Assembly (NCBI RefSeq): GCF_011057975.1
Contig: NZ_CP049109.1
Coordinates: forward strand, 2,883,001-2,947,000
Source: Sphingosinithalassobacter tenebrarum
GTDB taxonomy: Bacteria; Pseudomonadota; Alphaproteobacteria; Sphingomonadales; Sphingomonadaceae
DNA: 64,000 nt
Direction of reading: 5' to 3'
Each line of letters opens with the position of its first letter. The first letter of the stretch is position 1. Made by a program: the position numbers and the translations under genes. The notes under the pieces are model-generated. The model made no database searches. It worked only from the letters and a program-made list of their open reading frames with translations, and was not told where the DNA came from. Positions 17,611-26,427 of this stretch are shown one piece after another.

Positions 17611-18540
17611 CTACAGGTCTAGATTCTTCCTGATATAATCAACAACTGCAGCCTTTGCCGCCGCTACCACTAGCCCGACAGACGCCTTTCCTATCAAGCT
17701 CAACGCGTCGTCAATCGCCATCACTATTCCAACCTTTGCCGTCATAAGAGGCAGTTCCAATCGCTCCCAGAGGCTCTTGGCATACTGCATCGCCTGAAGA
17801 GCATCTTCTCTGTTTTCGATATGCTCGTTGGTCGTCCTCAGTGAATCGATAGCATCGCCCAATTCCTTGGACACTCGAAGATAGTGAGGGTCGTTATGAT
17901 CAAATCTGACTATGCCATCCGACGCCGGCGCAGAATATTCCCCTACGCCTGATAAATCTGGATCACCATCGCCAGAGACCGAAGAGACCTCGACGTGCTG
18001 GCTAATTGCGCGCTCCCTGTCGATCCTCCGAAGCGTTCCATTGTCGAACTCATAGTCAGCAAATACAGGGTTCCTCGAAGTGGGCCTTAGAACACCTAAT
18101 CCTTCAAAATTTGTCTGGTCATCCACGACAATCCCGCTCAAATTAGTGTCTGGATCTATATTACCACTAGAAAAGTCGGATCCTCGTATATCGACACCGT
18201 CTAACTTCGCATGCTGAAATCGTGCCCCAGCTCCCCGAACTGCTCGCATTGAACTACCTGATAACTCAGAATAACCGAAATGGAGTCGCTGAAGGTTACA
18301 CCCGTCAAAATTCGCGTTAGGGGCTCGAATGAAACTAACCTTAGCGCCTTGAAAATTTGAATTTGTGAATTTCGTCTTCTCGCAGCGCGCCTTTTCAAAA
18401 AGCGAATATGAAAAATTACGGCCACTCAGATCCATACCTGACAGGTCAGCTTCACGAAAATCGCAGCGGCTCAAATCGATCTCACCAGACGCAAGACGCT
18501 TCATGTCTTCTGAATCCGCCAATCCACCCTCCCGAAGCAT
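17611..18540 (-). CDS. Pentapeptide-repeat protein, low GC
   Basis: A 309-residue protein. Residues 20-130 form a run of A(D/N)LxX-type pentapeptides (DLSRC, DFREA, DLSGM, DLSGR, NFSYS, and so on), which fold as a right-handed quadrilateral beta-helix. The C-terminal half is predicted helical. It ends in a small-residue hydrophobic stretch (ASVGLVVAAAKAAVV) that could contact membrane or self-associate. Base composition is near 48 % GC by eye, against about 65 % in the neighbours, so recent acquisition is likely. Function unknown; the similar repeat fold occurs in gyrase-protecting proteins and in effector-like proteins. Confidence 0.82.
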   Translation of the reverse strand: MLREGGLADSEDMKRLASGEIDLSRCDFREADLSGMDLSGRNFSYSLFEKARCEKTKFTNSNFQGAKVSFIRAPNANFDGCNLQRLHFGYSELSGSSMRAVRGAGARFQHAKLDGVDIRGSDFSSGNIDPDTNLSGIVVDDQTNFEGLGVLRPTSRNPVFADYEFDNGTLRRIDRERAISQHVEVSSVSGDGDPDLSGVGEYSAPASDGIVRFDHNDPHYLRVSKELGDAIDSLRTTNEHIENREDALQAMQYAKSLWERLELPLMTAKVGIVMAIDDALSLIGKASVGLVVAAAKAAVVDYIRKNLDL

Positions 18541-18619
18541 TTCTAAGATATATTAGTCATGGTTTTAGATCGAGATAGATCGAAAATTTCTCCGCCCTCC
18601 CATGCACGGTCTGATCACA

Positions 18620-18657
18620 ACAAAAACAGCCCGCACCCCAAAGGGCACGGGCTGTTT
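18620..18657 (-). terminator. Intrinsic terminator of the aldo-keto reductase gene
   Basis: A perfect 10-bp stem AAACAGCCCG / CGGGCTGTTT is followed on the minus strand by a run of T residues. It lies 36 nt past the reductase stop codon. Confidence 0.88.
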
Positions 18658-18692
18658 CCTTCCACAGTCAGGGCAGCCAGGCCGCCCCGCCG

Positions 18693-19550
18693 TTACTTCG
18701 CGTAAACCGGGAACATGCTGGCGTCGCCATAGTCCTTGATCGGCTCGGCATTCTTCAGCGTCGTCATATCCGCCTCGGAAATCTCGAAATCGACTTCGGC
18801 GTTCGACGCGATATGCGCCTTGGTACCCGATTTGGGCAGCGGCAGCGTGCCGAGCTGGAGGCAGTAGCGGATGCAGAGCTGCGGCACCGACACGCCGTAC
18901 TTCTTGGCCATTTCGGCGATTTCGGCATTGTCGAGAATCTTGCCGTGGCCGACCGGCGAATAGGCTTCGACGAGGATGCCCTTGCTTTGCGTATATTCGA
19001 TCAGATCGAACGGCGTGTTGCTGACATGGGCGAGGATCTGGTTGACCATCGGCGCGACCTTGCCGTTGTCGATCAGATTGTCGAGATCGACCTGTTCGAA
19101 GTTCGACACGCCGATCGCGTGCAGCTTGCCCGCTTCGAGCGCTTCTTCCAGCGCGCGCCAGGCGGCGAGGTTGCCTTCGAAGAAATGCTCGCCGTTGCGG
19201 AATTCACCCCAGGGCTGCGGGCTGTGGATGATCATCATGTCGATATAATCGAGCCCCATCTTGGCGAGCGACCCGTCGATCGCCGCCTTGGCGCCTTCAT
19301 AATCCTTGATGCCCGCGTCGAGTTTGGTCGTGACGAACAGCTCCTCGCGCGGCACGCCCGCGGTGCGGATGCCTTCGCCGACGCCCGCTTCGTTTTTGTA
19401 TGCCTGTGCGGTGTCGATATGGCGATAGCCGAGTTCGACCGCGTCGCGGACGACCTGCGCGACCTTGCCGTCCTCGATCATCCAGGTGCCAAGGCCGAGC
19501 TTGGGAATGGCGACCCCGTTCGACAGGGTGTAGCTTTCGTTGCGGATCAT
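18693..19550 (-). CDS. Aldo/keto reductase
   Basis: A 285-residue NADPH-dependent (beta/alpha)8-barrel reductase. Seen are GLGTWM near the N-terminus, the catalytic Asp and Tyr in 'GYRHIDTAQAYKNE', the catalytic Lys in FVTTKLD, the His in MMIIHSPQPW, and the cofactor segment LPLPKSGTKAHIASN. This matches the 2,5-diketo-gluconate-reductase-like group. The ATG at 19550 gives the standard N-terminus; the frame stays open upstream without family similarity. It is a single-gene unit with its own terminator and is divergent from the serine hydrolase. Confidence 0.93.
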   Translation of the reverse strand: MIRNESYTLSNGVAIPKLGLGTWMIEDGKVAQVVRDAVELGYRHIDTAQAYKNEAGVGEGIRTAGVPREELFVTTKLDAGIKDYEGAKAAIDGSLAKMGLDYIDMMIIHSPQPWGEFRNGEHFFEGNLAAWRALEEALEAGKLHAIGVSNFEQVDLDNLIDNGKVAPMVNQILAHVSNTPFDLIEYTQSKGILVEAYSPVGHGKILDNAEIAEMAKKYGVSVPQLCIRYCLQLGTLPLPKSGTKAHIASNAEVDFEISEADMTTLKNAEPIKDYGDASMFPVYAK

Positions 19551-19752
19551 GTTGCAGCCTTTCTGATGTCTCAAAATACGAAATTGCAGCGCCCCCGCTG
19601 CGCTTGATCCCCAATTTAGGCCTTCGCGCGAGATTGATAATCCGCAACAATCGACATGGGGTATTGAGACCAATTCAACAATCGGCGTGGAACTGGCTAT
19701 TGCACCCGACTGTGCTAGGTCAGCAGCACACGACGGAGGGGGGAGAGAAGAT

Positions 19753-21165
19753 ATGCGGGCGATATTGGCCTTGCTGACACTGACGCTGGCCGTCGCGGTA
19801 CAGGCGAGCGTGCCGACCGCCGCGATCGACGAGTTTATCGCAACCGCCATGCCCGAAACCGACACGCCCGGACTCGCTTATGCCGTGGTCGAGGACGGCA
19901 CGGTCCATGCCGAAGCACGCGGCGAAACGCTGCTAGGCAGCGGCGACAAGGTGACACCCGACACCCCCTTTCTGCTCGGCTCTATCTCCAAAAGCTTCAC
20001 GGCGCTGGCGGTGATGCAGCTTGTCGAGGCGGGCAAGGTCGATCTCGACGCACCGATATCGCGCTATCTGAGCGTCTTTGCGGATAGCCCCGGAAAGGCG
20101 ATCACGATCCGCCAGTTGCTTGGCCACACCAGCGGCTATTCGACGCTGCAGGGCAATGACCGGGATCGCGACGCAAACGACTCCGCCGACGCGCTTTCAC
20201 GTCAGGTCGCCGCGATCGCGCAACGGGTTCCCGCACAGGCGGCCGGCACCCATTGGGACTATTCGAACGCCAATTACCTGATCCTCGGCGCGCTGATCGA
20301 AACCGTGAGCGGACAGGAGTATGCCGCCTATATCGAAGCGCACATTCTGCGCCCGATCGGCATGACGCACGCCTTCGTTGCCGACGGCGCGGCACATGCC
20401 GAAATGGCGCGCGGCCATTTGCCGTGGTTCGGCACCAAGACCCCGCTCGATGGCGCCGGCACCGACCGCACCACTGCCCCGGCGGGCGGCATCGTCGCCA
20501 GCGCCAATGACATGGCGAAATATCTGGCGGTGATGATGAACGGCCGGGACGATGTGCTGAGCGCTGCGGGCAAGGCGCAAATGCTGCGCCCGGCGAGCGA
20601 TGCATCGCCCTATTACGGCTTCGGCTGGGGTCTCGATCCCGAAGGCGGCACTGTCTATCACAGCGGCACCAGCCCCGGCACCGAAACGCTCGCGCAGATG
20701 CGCCCGGCCGAGAAGACCGGCGTGATCATCCTGATCAATGCGGGAAGCGGCTTCGGCTTCGGCGAGAACGCGGCGCTGATGAACGGCATCGCCGCCCGCG
20801 CGCTAGGCCTCGACACCCCCGCCCCGGACGGCCGCTGGGGACAGAAGGCGACGTTCGTCACGCTCGCGCTGCTTCCGCTGCTGTTTATCGGCTGCATGCT
20901 CTGGGCATGGTTTCACCGCGCCGCGCTGCGCCGGAAAACGGGCGTAGCAGGCGCGTTCAGCCTGTGGTTCCCGCTGGTCGCGATGGCGGCGATGGCCTGG
21001 GTGTTCGTATGGCTGGTCCCTGCGCTGTTCGGCACGTCACCGCAGGCATTGTGGCACTTCGCCCCCGATCTGACGCTGGCGCTGGTCGCGAGCGCGGTTA
21101 TGGGGGTGGTGTGGGCGGTGTGGCGGCTCGCGCTGGCCTATGGCGGGAGAGCGACGGCGGGCTGA
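19753..21165 (+). CDS. Serine hydrolase, class C beta-lactamase-like, with C-terminal membrane segments
   Basis: A 470-residue exported protein. A signal peptide covers about residues 1-18. The beta-lactamase/penicillin-binding fold carries S77-I-S-K80 (SxxK), Y-S-N in DYSNANY, and HSGTS as the third motif. After about residue 355 come three hydrophobic helices, so the protein is probably anchored to the inner membrane with the hydrolase outside. Such proteins act as D-aminopeptidases, esterases or peptidoglycan hydrolases. True beta-lactam resistance is not implied. ATG 19753 has GGGAGAGAAG upstream. Confidence 0.88.
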   Translation: MRAILALLTLTLAVAVQASVPTAAIDEFIATAMPETDTPGLAYAVVEDGTVHAEARGETLLGSGDKVTPDTPFLLGSISKSFTALAVMQLVEAGKVDLDAPISRYLSVFADSPGKAITIRQLLGHTSGYSTLQGNDRDRDANDSADALSRQVAAIAQRVPAQAAGTHWDYSNANYLILGALIETVSGQEYAAYIEAHILRPIGMTHAFVADGAAHAEMARGHLPWFGTKTPLDGAGTDRTTAPAGGIVASANDMAKYLAVMMNGRDDVLSAAGKAQMLRPASDASPYYGFGWGLDPEGGTVYHSGTSPGTETLAQMRPAEKTGVIILINAGSGFGFGENAALMNGIAARALGLDTPAPDGRWGQKATFVTLALLPLLFIGCMLWAWFHRAALRRKTGVAGAFSLWFPLVAMAAMAWVFVWLVPALFGTSPQALWHFAPDLTLALVASAVMGVVWAVWRLALAYGGRATAG

Positions 21166-21192
21166 GTGTTCCGAGGTTGCCGCCCCCCCAAC

Positions 21193-21283
21193 CGTCACCC
21201 TGAACTTGTTTCAGGGTCCACGCCTCAACCTGCGCGGACGTCGCTTGTTGCACGGTGGATTCTGAACCGAGTTCAGCATGACG
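21193..21283. repeat. REP-like palindromic repeat, copy related to 13480-13594
   Basis: Begins CGTCACCCTGAAC and ends GTTCAGCATGACG. It shares most of its interior with 13480-13594, but is 24 bp shorter near the right end. It lies between two convergent genes. Confidence 0.75.
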
Positions 21284-21319
21284 ACCCTATGGGGGCTGGC
21301 CCGCCCCAAGAGAGCCGCC

Positions 21320-22912
21320 CTATCGCCGCCCCACCGCCAGCACGCTGCCCTCGGCATCGCCCGAAACGAACACCGTCCCGTCGCCCGCCACGGCAACGCC
21401 CGCGAACGGCACCATCGGCCCCGACATATTGCCGACGCCGCCGAGCAGATGCGGCCGCACGCCCGGCGGTGCGCTGACGGGCAGGCCGCTGGCGATCGTC
21501 GCCCGCGCGCCGGTGGAGAGCGTCACTTCAATGAGGTCCTTCGACAGGATATCGACGACGTAGAGCGTGTCGCCCGCGACCGCGATGCCCTGCGGCTCCT
21601 CCAGCCCGTCGACCACCGTCTCGACCTTGCCGCCCGACAGCTTCACCACGCGCCCGCCCTGGCTTTCGCTGGCATAAACCGTGCCGTCACTGCTCACGGC
21701 AACGCCCATCGGCAGCTTGAGTCCTTCGGCGATTACCTCGACGCTACCGCCCTTGGCCGAATAGACCTTCCCGGCGGGACCATCGGCAAACACCACCGCG
21801 CCGTCCGGCCCCACGGCGACGCCGTACAGCACTTCATGCTCGGCCGAGATCGCTTCATGCGCGCCCTCGGCGGGTTTCCAGCGCGACACCTGCCCCATCG
21901 AATTGGTCGTCACCCATTCGCCCGGCCCGCTCGCCGCGACACCGCGCGTGAAGCCGGGGAAACCCGGCGAAAACAGCATGCCCAGCGTTTCGAGCCCGCC
22001 GCCCGGCACCAACGTATAGGTAAAGCCGCCATCGGCGACGAACAGCGTTCCATCACTCGCGACCGCGAGCCCCATCGGCCATTGCAGCCCGCGCTCGACC
22101 AGCGGACGCACCTTGCCCTCGCCGAGGATCTCGAACAGCTCGCCCGGAATTCCCGATACGAACAGCCGGTCGCCGACGAACGAGCAATTGTCGAGCCCCG
22201 GCGAAAGCTGCGCCAGCAGTTCGCGCTCGCCGGTCTGCGGGTCGATGCGCAGCACCTGCCCGCTCGCCACCTGCGTCGAAACGATGCGGCCCTTGCTGTC
22301 GAACTTGACCGAGTCCGGCACGCCCAGATCGCCCGCGACCACTTCCGGCTCGCCGCCGTCGAGGCTCACCCGCCAGATCTCGTTGGTCGCCATGATCGGC
22401 ATGTAGAGCATGCCGTCCGGCCCGACTTCGAACGCATTGGGCATCGGCACGTCGGGCAGGATCATCCGCGCCTCGCCGCTGCTGCGATCGAGCTCCATCA
22501 CGCGCCCGCCCATCCGGCATTCGCCCGCGATCAGCCGGTCGCCGTACATGGTGATCGGGTTCGCCACCGGCATGTCGCCGTTAAGCACGCGATACTCGCC
22601 CTTGGGGCTCAGCACGCCGATCCGCCCAACGGTGATTTCGGTGGTGTAGAGATTGCCCGCGCCGTCGAACGCCAGATCGTCGGGCGCGATGATCGGCCCG
22701 TCGACGGCGCTGATCGTCTCCATCGCGCCGCTGTCGACATCGATCGCGCTCACGCGGCTGCCCGCGACCTGCGCCACGTACAGCCGCCCGTCGGCGCCCG
22801 TGCGCAGCCCGTTCGATCCGAAAAGGCGGCTGGGCGGCGTTACACGCGCGACTGCCCAGCCTTCTGCCGCGGCGAGCGCCCCGGCAACATAACGTCCCTG
22901 ATCCGCGCTCAT
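21320..22912 (-). CDS. NHL/SMP-30-like beta-propeller protein
   Basis: A 530-residue protein built from repeated blades with recurring 'GLAVASDGTLFVAD', 'GVAVSSDGTVYASE' and 'GIAVAGDTLYVVD' type strands, typical of NHL-repeat or SMP-30/gluconolactonase-like beta-propellers. There is no signal peptide, so a cytoplasmic location is likely. Such proteins can be lactonases or sugar-acid hydrolases, so opening of the lactone made by the upstream Baeyer-Villiger enzyme is an attractive guess, but no catalytic residues can be assigned here. It lies 22 nt downstream of the aldehyde dehydrogenase, as the last gene of the operon. Confidence 0.8.
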   Translation of the reverse strand: MSADQGRYVAGALAAAEGWAVARVTPPSRLFGSNGLRTGADGRLYVAQVAGSRVSAIDVDSGAMETISAVDGPIIAPDDLAFDGAGNLYTTEITVGRIGVLSPKGEYRVLNGDMPVANPITMYGDRLIAGECRMGGRVMELDRSSGEARMILPDVPMPNAFEVGPDGMLYMPIMATNEIWRVSLDGGEPEVVAGDLGVPDSVKFDSKGRIVSTQVASGQVLRIDPQTGERELLAQLSPGLDNCSFVGDRLFVSGIPGELFEILGEGKVRPLVERGLQWPMGLAVASDGTLFVADGGFTYTLVPGGGLETLGMLFSPGFPGFTRGVAASGPGEWVTTNSMGQVSRWKPAEGAHEAISAEHEVLYGVAVGPDGAVVFADGPAGKVYSAKGGSVEVIAEGLKLPMGVAVSSDGTVYASESQGGRVVKLSGGKVETVVDGLEEPQGIAVAGDTLYVVDILSKDLIEVTLSTGARATIASGLPVSAPPGVRPHLLGGVGNMSGPMVPFAGVAVAGDGTVFVSGDAEGSVLAVGRR

Positions 22913-22934
22913 GCGACCCTCTCCCTCGGTCTGG

Positions 22935-24359
22935 TTATTCGGCTTCGGCGTATCCGATCAGCGATTTGACCTCGAGATATTCATCGAAGCCATATTCGCC
23001 CCATTCGCGCCCGTTGCCCGAGCGTTTGTAGCCGCCGAACGGCGCATGGAAATCGAACCCGCCATTGATCCACACCGCGCCGGTGCGCAGCTTGCGGCTG
23101 ATCTGGTTGACGGTCGCGACATCCTCGCCGCTGACATAGCCGCCGAGCCCGAACATGCTGTCGTTCGCGATCTCCACGGCATCGTCGAGATCCTTGTACG
23201 GGATCATCACCAGCACCGGGCCGAAGATTTCCTCGCGCGCGATCACCATGTCGTTGGTGCCCAGAAATACCGTCGGCTGAACATACCAGCCCTTTTCGAG
23301 CCCCGCAGGACGACCGGGACCGCCCGCGACGAGCTTGGCGCCTTCGTCCAGCCCCTTGCGGATATAGTCCTGCACCGTGTTGTACTGGTCCTTAGAGACC
23401 ACCGGACCCATCGCGAAATTGCCGTTGGGATCGCCGACGGTCACCGCCTGCGCCGCCTGCTTGGCAACCTCGACCGCTTCATCGAGGCGGCTTTCGGGCA
23501 CCAGCAGGCGCGACCCGGCCGAGCAGGTCTGCCCCGAATTGACCATCATGTTCGAGGTCGCCCCGCCGACATGTTCGGCGAGCTTGCTGTCGTCGAGCAC
23601 GATCCACGCGCTCTTGCCGCCCAGTTCCAGACCGACGCGTTTGATCGTGTCGGCGGCGTCCTTCATGATCTGCGCGCCGACCGGCTCGGAGCCGGTGAAG
23701 CTGATCATGTCGACGTCCTCGTGGCGGGACAGCGCGGTGCCGATCTCGCTGCCCTTGCCCTGCACCATGTTGAACACGCCGGCGGGCACGCCCGCCTTGT
23801 CCATGATCTCGGCCAGGATCTGCGCGCTGTACGGCGCGAGCTGCGGCGGCTTCAACACCATCGTGTTGCCAGTGGCGAGCGCCGGGAACATCTTGACCGT
23901 CACCTGATTGAGCGGCCAGTTCCACGGCGTGATCAGGCCGCACACGCCGATCGCTTCCTTGACGATCAGCGTCGGCCCGCGCTGTTCCTCGAACTTGTAG
24001 TTTTCGAGCACTTCGATCGCGGTCTGCAAATGCCCCGCGCCGAGCCCGGTGTGAAAACCGCAGCCGAGCGAGATCGGCGCGCCCATTTCCTCGGTCACCG
24101 CCTTGCCCAGCTCTTCCTGGCGGTTGGCATATTCGGCCTGGATCGCCTTGAGCAGATCGAGCCGCTCCTTGACGCTCGTCGCCGACCAGCCCGGAAACGC
24201 CTTGCGCGCGGCGGCAACCGCCTTGTCGACATCGGCCTTCGAGCCCAGCGAGATGGTACCGCTGACTTCCTCGGTCGCCGGATTGATCACCTCGGCCGTC
24301 TTCGGCTCGGCCGGATCGACCCATTTGCCGTCGATATAGAATTTCAGATACTCGCGCAT
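22935..24359 (-). CDS. NAD(P)-dependent aldehyde dehydrogenase
   Basis: A 474-residue member of the aldehyde dehydrogenase superfamily, oxidising an aldehyde to its acid. Seen are the substrate channel TPWNWPLNQ, the lysine in VLKPPQLAP, FTGSEPVG, the catalytic glutamate in LELGGKSA, and the catalytic cysteine in NSGQTCSAGSRL. EEIFGPV lies near the end. ATG 24359 has GGGAGAG upstream. It is separated from the upstream ThDP gene by a 204-bp space holding a G-rich repeat; still, it probably belongs to the same transcript. Confidence 0.93.
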   Translation of the reverse strand: MREYLKFYIDGKWVDPAEPKTAEVINPATEEVSGTISLGSKADVDKAVAAARKAFPGWSATSVKERLDLLKAIQAEYANRQEELGKAVTEEMGAPISLGCGFHTGLGAGHLQTAIEVLENYKFEEQRGPTLIVKEAIGVCGLITPWNWPLNQVTVKMFPALATGNTMVLKPPQLAPYSAQILAEIMDKAGVPAGVFNMVQGKGSEIGTALSRHEDVDMISFTGSEPVGAQIMKDAADTIKRVGLELGGKSAWIVLDDSKLAEHVGGATSNMMVNSGQTCSAGSRLLVPESRLDEAVEVAKQAAQAVTVGDPNGNFAMGPVVSKDQYNTVQDYIRKGLDEGAKLVAGGPGRPAGLEKGWYVQPTVFLGTNDMVIAREEIFGPVLVMIPYKDLDDAVEIANDSMFGLGGYVSGEDVATVNQISRKLRTGAVWINGGFDFHAPFGGYKRSGNGREWGEYGFDEYLEVKSLIGYAEAE

Positions 24360-24417
24360 GCCGTCTCTCCCGGGCTGTCGCCGCCCTCGTCGGGGAGGCT
24401 CTGTATTCCCTATCAAA

Positions 24418-24545
24418 TTCCTCCCCTGGAAGGGGAGGGGGACCATGCGCAGCATGGTGGAGGGGTAGGTTCCCACGGGCGCAGCACTCGCGGCCAATAC
24501 CCCTCCACCGCTTCGCGGTCCCCCTCCCCCTCCGGGGGAGGAATT
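24418..24545. repeat. G-rich palindromic intergenic repeat, copy 3
   Basis: Starts TTCCTCCCC and ends GGGGGAGGAA, with inner GGTGGAGGGG / CCCCTCCACC arms as in the copies at 13287 and 16648. It lies between two same-strand genes of the operon, where the transcribed form would fold into a long hairpin. Confidence 0.7.
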
Positions 24546-24563
24546 ATGCTTGTAATCCCCCGA

Positions 24564-26348
24564 TCACTGCGTCCCTTCGGCGTACCAGGTGCGGAATTCC
24601 GAATAGTTCGGCATTTCTTCCGAATTCGCCTTGGGATCGATCGGGACATGGATCACCGCCGGACCGCCATGCGCATAGGCGCGCTGGATGGCCGGGCCGA
24701 TGTCCTCGGCCTTGGTGACATATTCGCCATAGCAGCCGAAGCCTTCGCCGATCTTGTCCATGCGGACCTTGTCCGACCAGTGGGTGCCGGTTTCCGCCGT
24801 GCCCTGGCCGAAGGTGCGCTTGTACACGCCCACTTCGAGGCCCCACTGGAAATCGACGCCGACGACGCAGATCAGCGGCAGATTCTTGCGCACCGCGACT
24901 TCCAGTTCGCCGACATGGAAGAGGAAGGACGAGTCCGACGTCAGCAGCATGCCCGGACGCACCTTTCCGGTCGCCGCCTGGTCCGCCAGCATCGCGCCGG
25001 TCGCATAGGGCAGGCCGGTGCCGATATGGCCGTAATTCTGGTTCCAGATCACGTCATGCGGCTTGCACTGCGAATAGGTCCACTGGAAGATCACCGTGGC
25101 GCCGCCGTCGCGGATCATGATGCCGTCCTCGGGGAAGGCACGCGTCGCTTCGGTGACGAACTGGCTGGTGTGCATCGGCTTGCCGTCGCTGCCGTCGCCC
25201 TTCTCGCCCGCTTCCTCGATCAGCTCGTCGAGCTGCTGCTGGTTGCGCTGGATATAGGCGGAGAGCTTTTCCGACGCGGCACGCGGCGTATCCTTCAGCG
25301 CGCGCGAAAGCTGCGGCACGACCGCGCGGACGTCGCCGACCAGCGGGATGTCGATCGGGCGATTGACGCCGATCGCGGTCGGGTCCTGCTGGACATAGAT
25401 CCACTTGCGGTTGGCTTCATTGTCGACCCAGTGGCGCCAGCGGCCATAATGGCTCGGCTCGCCCAGTTCGGTAGCCAGCGCGACGCAGCAATCGCTTTCC
25501 ACTACCGCGTCGATCGACACTTCGGAGAAGCCGTAGGCGAAGGTGCGCTCTTCAAGTCCTTCGATATAGCTGGTGCCGCCCGAGGTCTGGATCACCGGGC
25601 ACTGCATCAGATCAGCGAGTTCCTTCACCGCCGCGCCCGACTTGCTGGTGTGCACGCCGTGACCGACCAACAGGATCGGGTTCTTGGCGTTGCGGATCGC
25701 TTCGGCGGCCTCGGCGATACGGTCGCCATCGGCGCCCTGATTGGTCAGGCGATAGCGATGCGGCGGCAGGATCGGGCCAAGATCGACATCCTCGAGGATC
25801 ACGTTTGAGGGATATTCGATATAGGCCGGGCCGGGCGTGCCCGACATCGCAACGCGGATCGCCTCGCGAACGATTTCGTCGACCTGATCGGCATATTCGA
25901 TCGAGCTCGAATATTTGACCGAATCCTCGATCATCGGTTCCTGCCGGACGAACTGGATGCGGCCGCGACGCACGCGGCGCTCGGTGACGCGCGCGCGCTG
26001 CCCGCCGAGGAAGATGACCGGATCATTCTCGACCTTGGCGCACTGGATCGCCGGCATCAGATTGGCGAGGCCCGGCCCGAGCGTGCCGATGCACAGCGCC
26101 GGCTTGCCGGTGATGCGCGCCGCAGCGGCTGCCATATGGCCAGCCGAGGCTTCATGGTGCGGCGAAACGACGGTCCAGCCGCGCTTTTCGGCTTCGAGGA
26201 ACAGGTGGACGAAGTTCGGATCGGGGATGCCGAACAGCGTGTTGATACCTTCCGCCTCGAACAGGTCGAGCATCCGCTTATAGACGGGAATACCCTTTTT
26301 TTCGCCGTCTGCGGCCTGGGGAGCGGGCTTCGGATCGTCGTAGCTCAT
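24564..26348 (-). CDS. Thiamine-diphosphate-dependent enzyme (acetolactate-synthase-like)
   Basis: A 594-residue protein with the three-domain layout of ThDP enzymes: PYR domain (about 20-190, with the activating Glu66 in HHEASAG), a central domain (about 215-355, VGHGVHTSKSG), and PP domain (about 410-590). The ThDP/Mg motif is atypical: the usual GDG is S471-D472-S473 and the usual asparagine 27 residues on is Asp499. Candidates include an oxalyl-CoA-decarboxylase-, benzoylformate- or 2-hydroxyacyl-CoA-lyase-like activity on a pathway 2-oxo or 2-hydroxy acid. ATG 26348 has AGAGG upstream. Confidence 0.87.
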   Translation of the reverse strand: MSYDDPKPAPQAADGEKKGIPVYKRMLDLFEAEGINTLFGIPDPNFVHLFLEAEKRGWTVVSPHHEASAGHMAAAAARITGKPALCIGTLGPGLANLMPAIQCAKVENDPVIFLGGQRARVTERRVRRGRIQFVRQEPMIEDSVKYSSSIEYADQVDEIVREAIRVAMSGTPGPAYIEYPSNVILEDVDLGPILPPHRYRLTNQGADGDRIAEAAEAIRNAKNPILLVGHGVHTSKSGAAVKELADLMQCPVIQTSGGTSYIEGLEERTFAYGFSEVSIDAVVESDCCVALATELGEPSHYGRWRHWVDNEANRKWIYVQQDPTAIGVNRPIDIPLVGDVRAVVPQLSRALKDTPRAASEKLSAYIQRNQQQLDELIEEAGEKGDGSDGKPMHTSQFVTEATRAFPEDGIMIRDGGATVIFQWTYSQCKPHDVIWNQNYGHIGTGLPYATGAMLADQAATGKVRPGMLLTSDSSFLFHVGELEVAVRKNLPLICVVGVDFQWGLEVGVYKRTFGQGTAETGTHWSDKVRMDKIGEGFGCYGEYVTKAEDIGPAIQRAYAHGGPAVIHVPIDPKANSEEMPNYSEFRTWYAEGTQ

Positions 26349-26427
26349 AAATACCTCTGAAAAGCGATCCCGCCCAACAGGGCGGCACCAGTTGCATGCA
26401 CGGTGCGGCGGTGTCGCCGCGGTCAAA

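Noticed and set aside
19753..21165. Serine hydrolase as an antibiotic-resistance beta-lactamase
   Set aside because: The SxxK/YxN/HxG set and C-terminal membrane helices fit the broad class C-like esterase/peptidase group; nothing indicates beta-lactam hydrolysis.
22911..25808. 965-residue plus-strand open frame
   Set aside because: It is antisense to the aldehyde dehydrogenase and ThDP genes, has low-complexity Arg/Asp/Ala composition and no family features. Long antisense frames are common with this GC-rich codon use.
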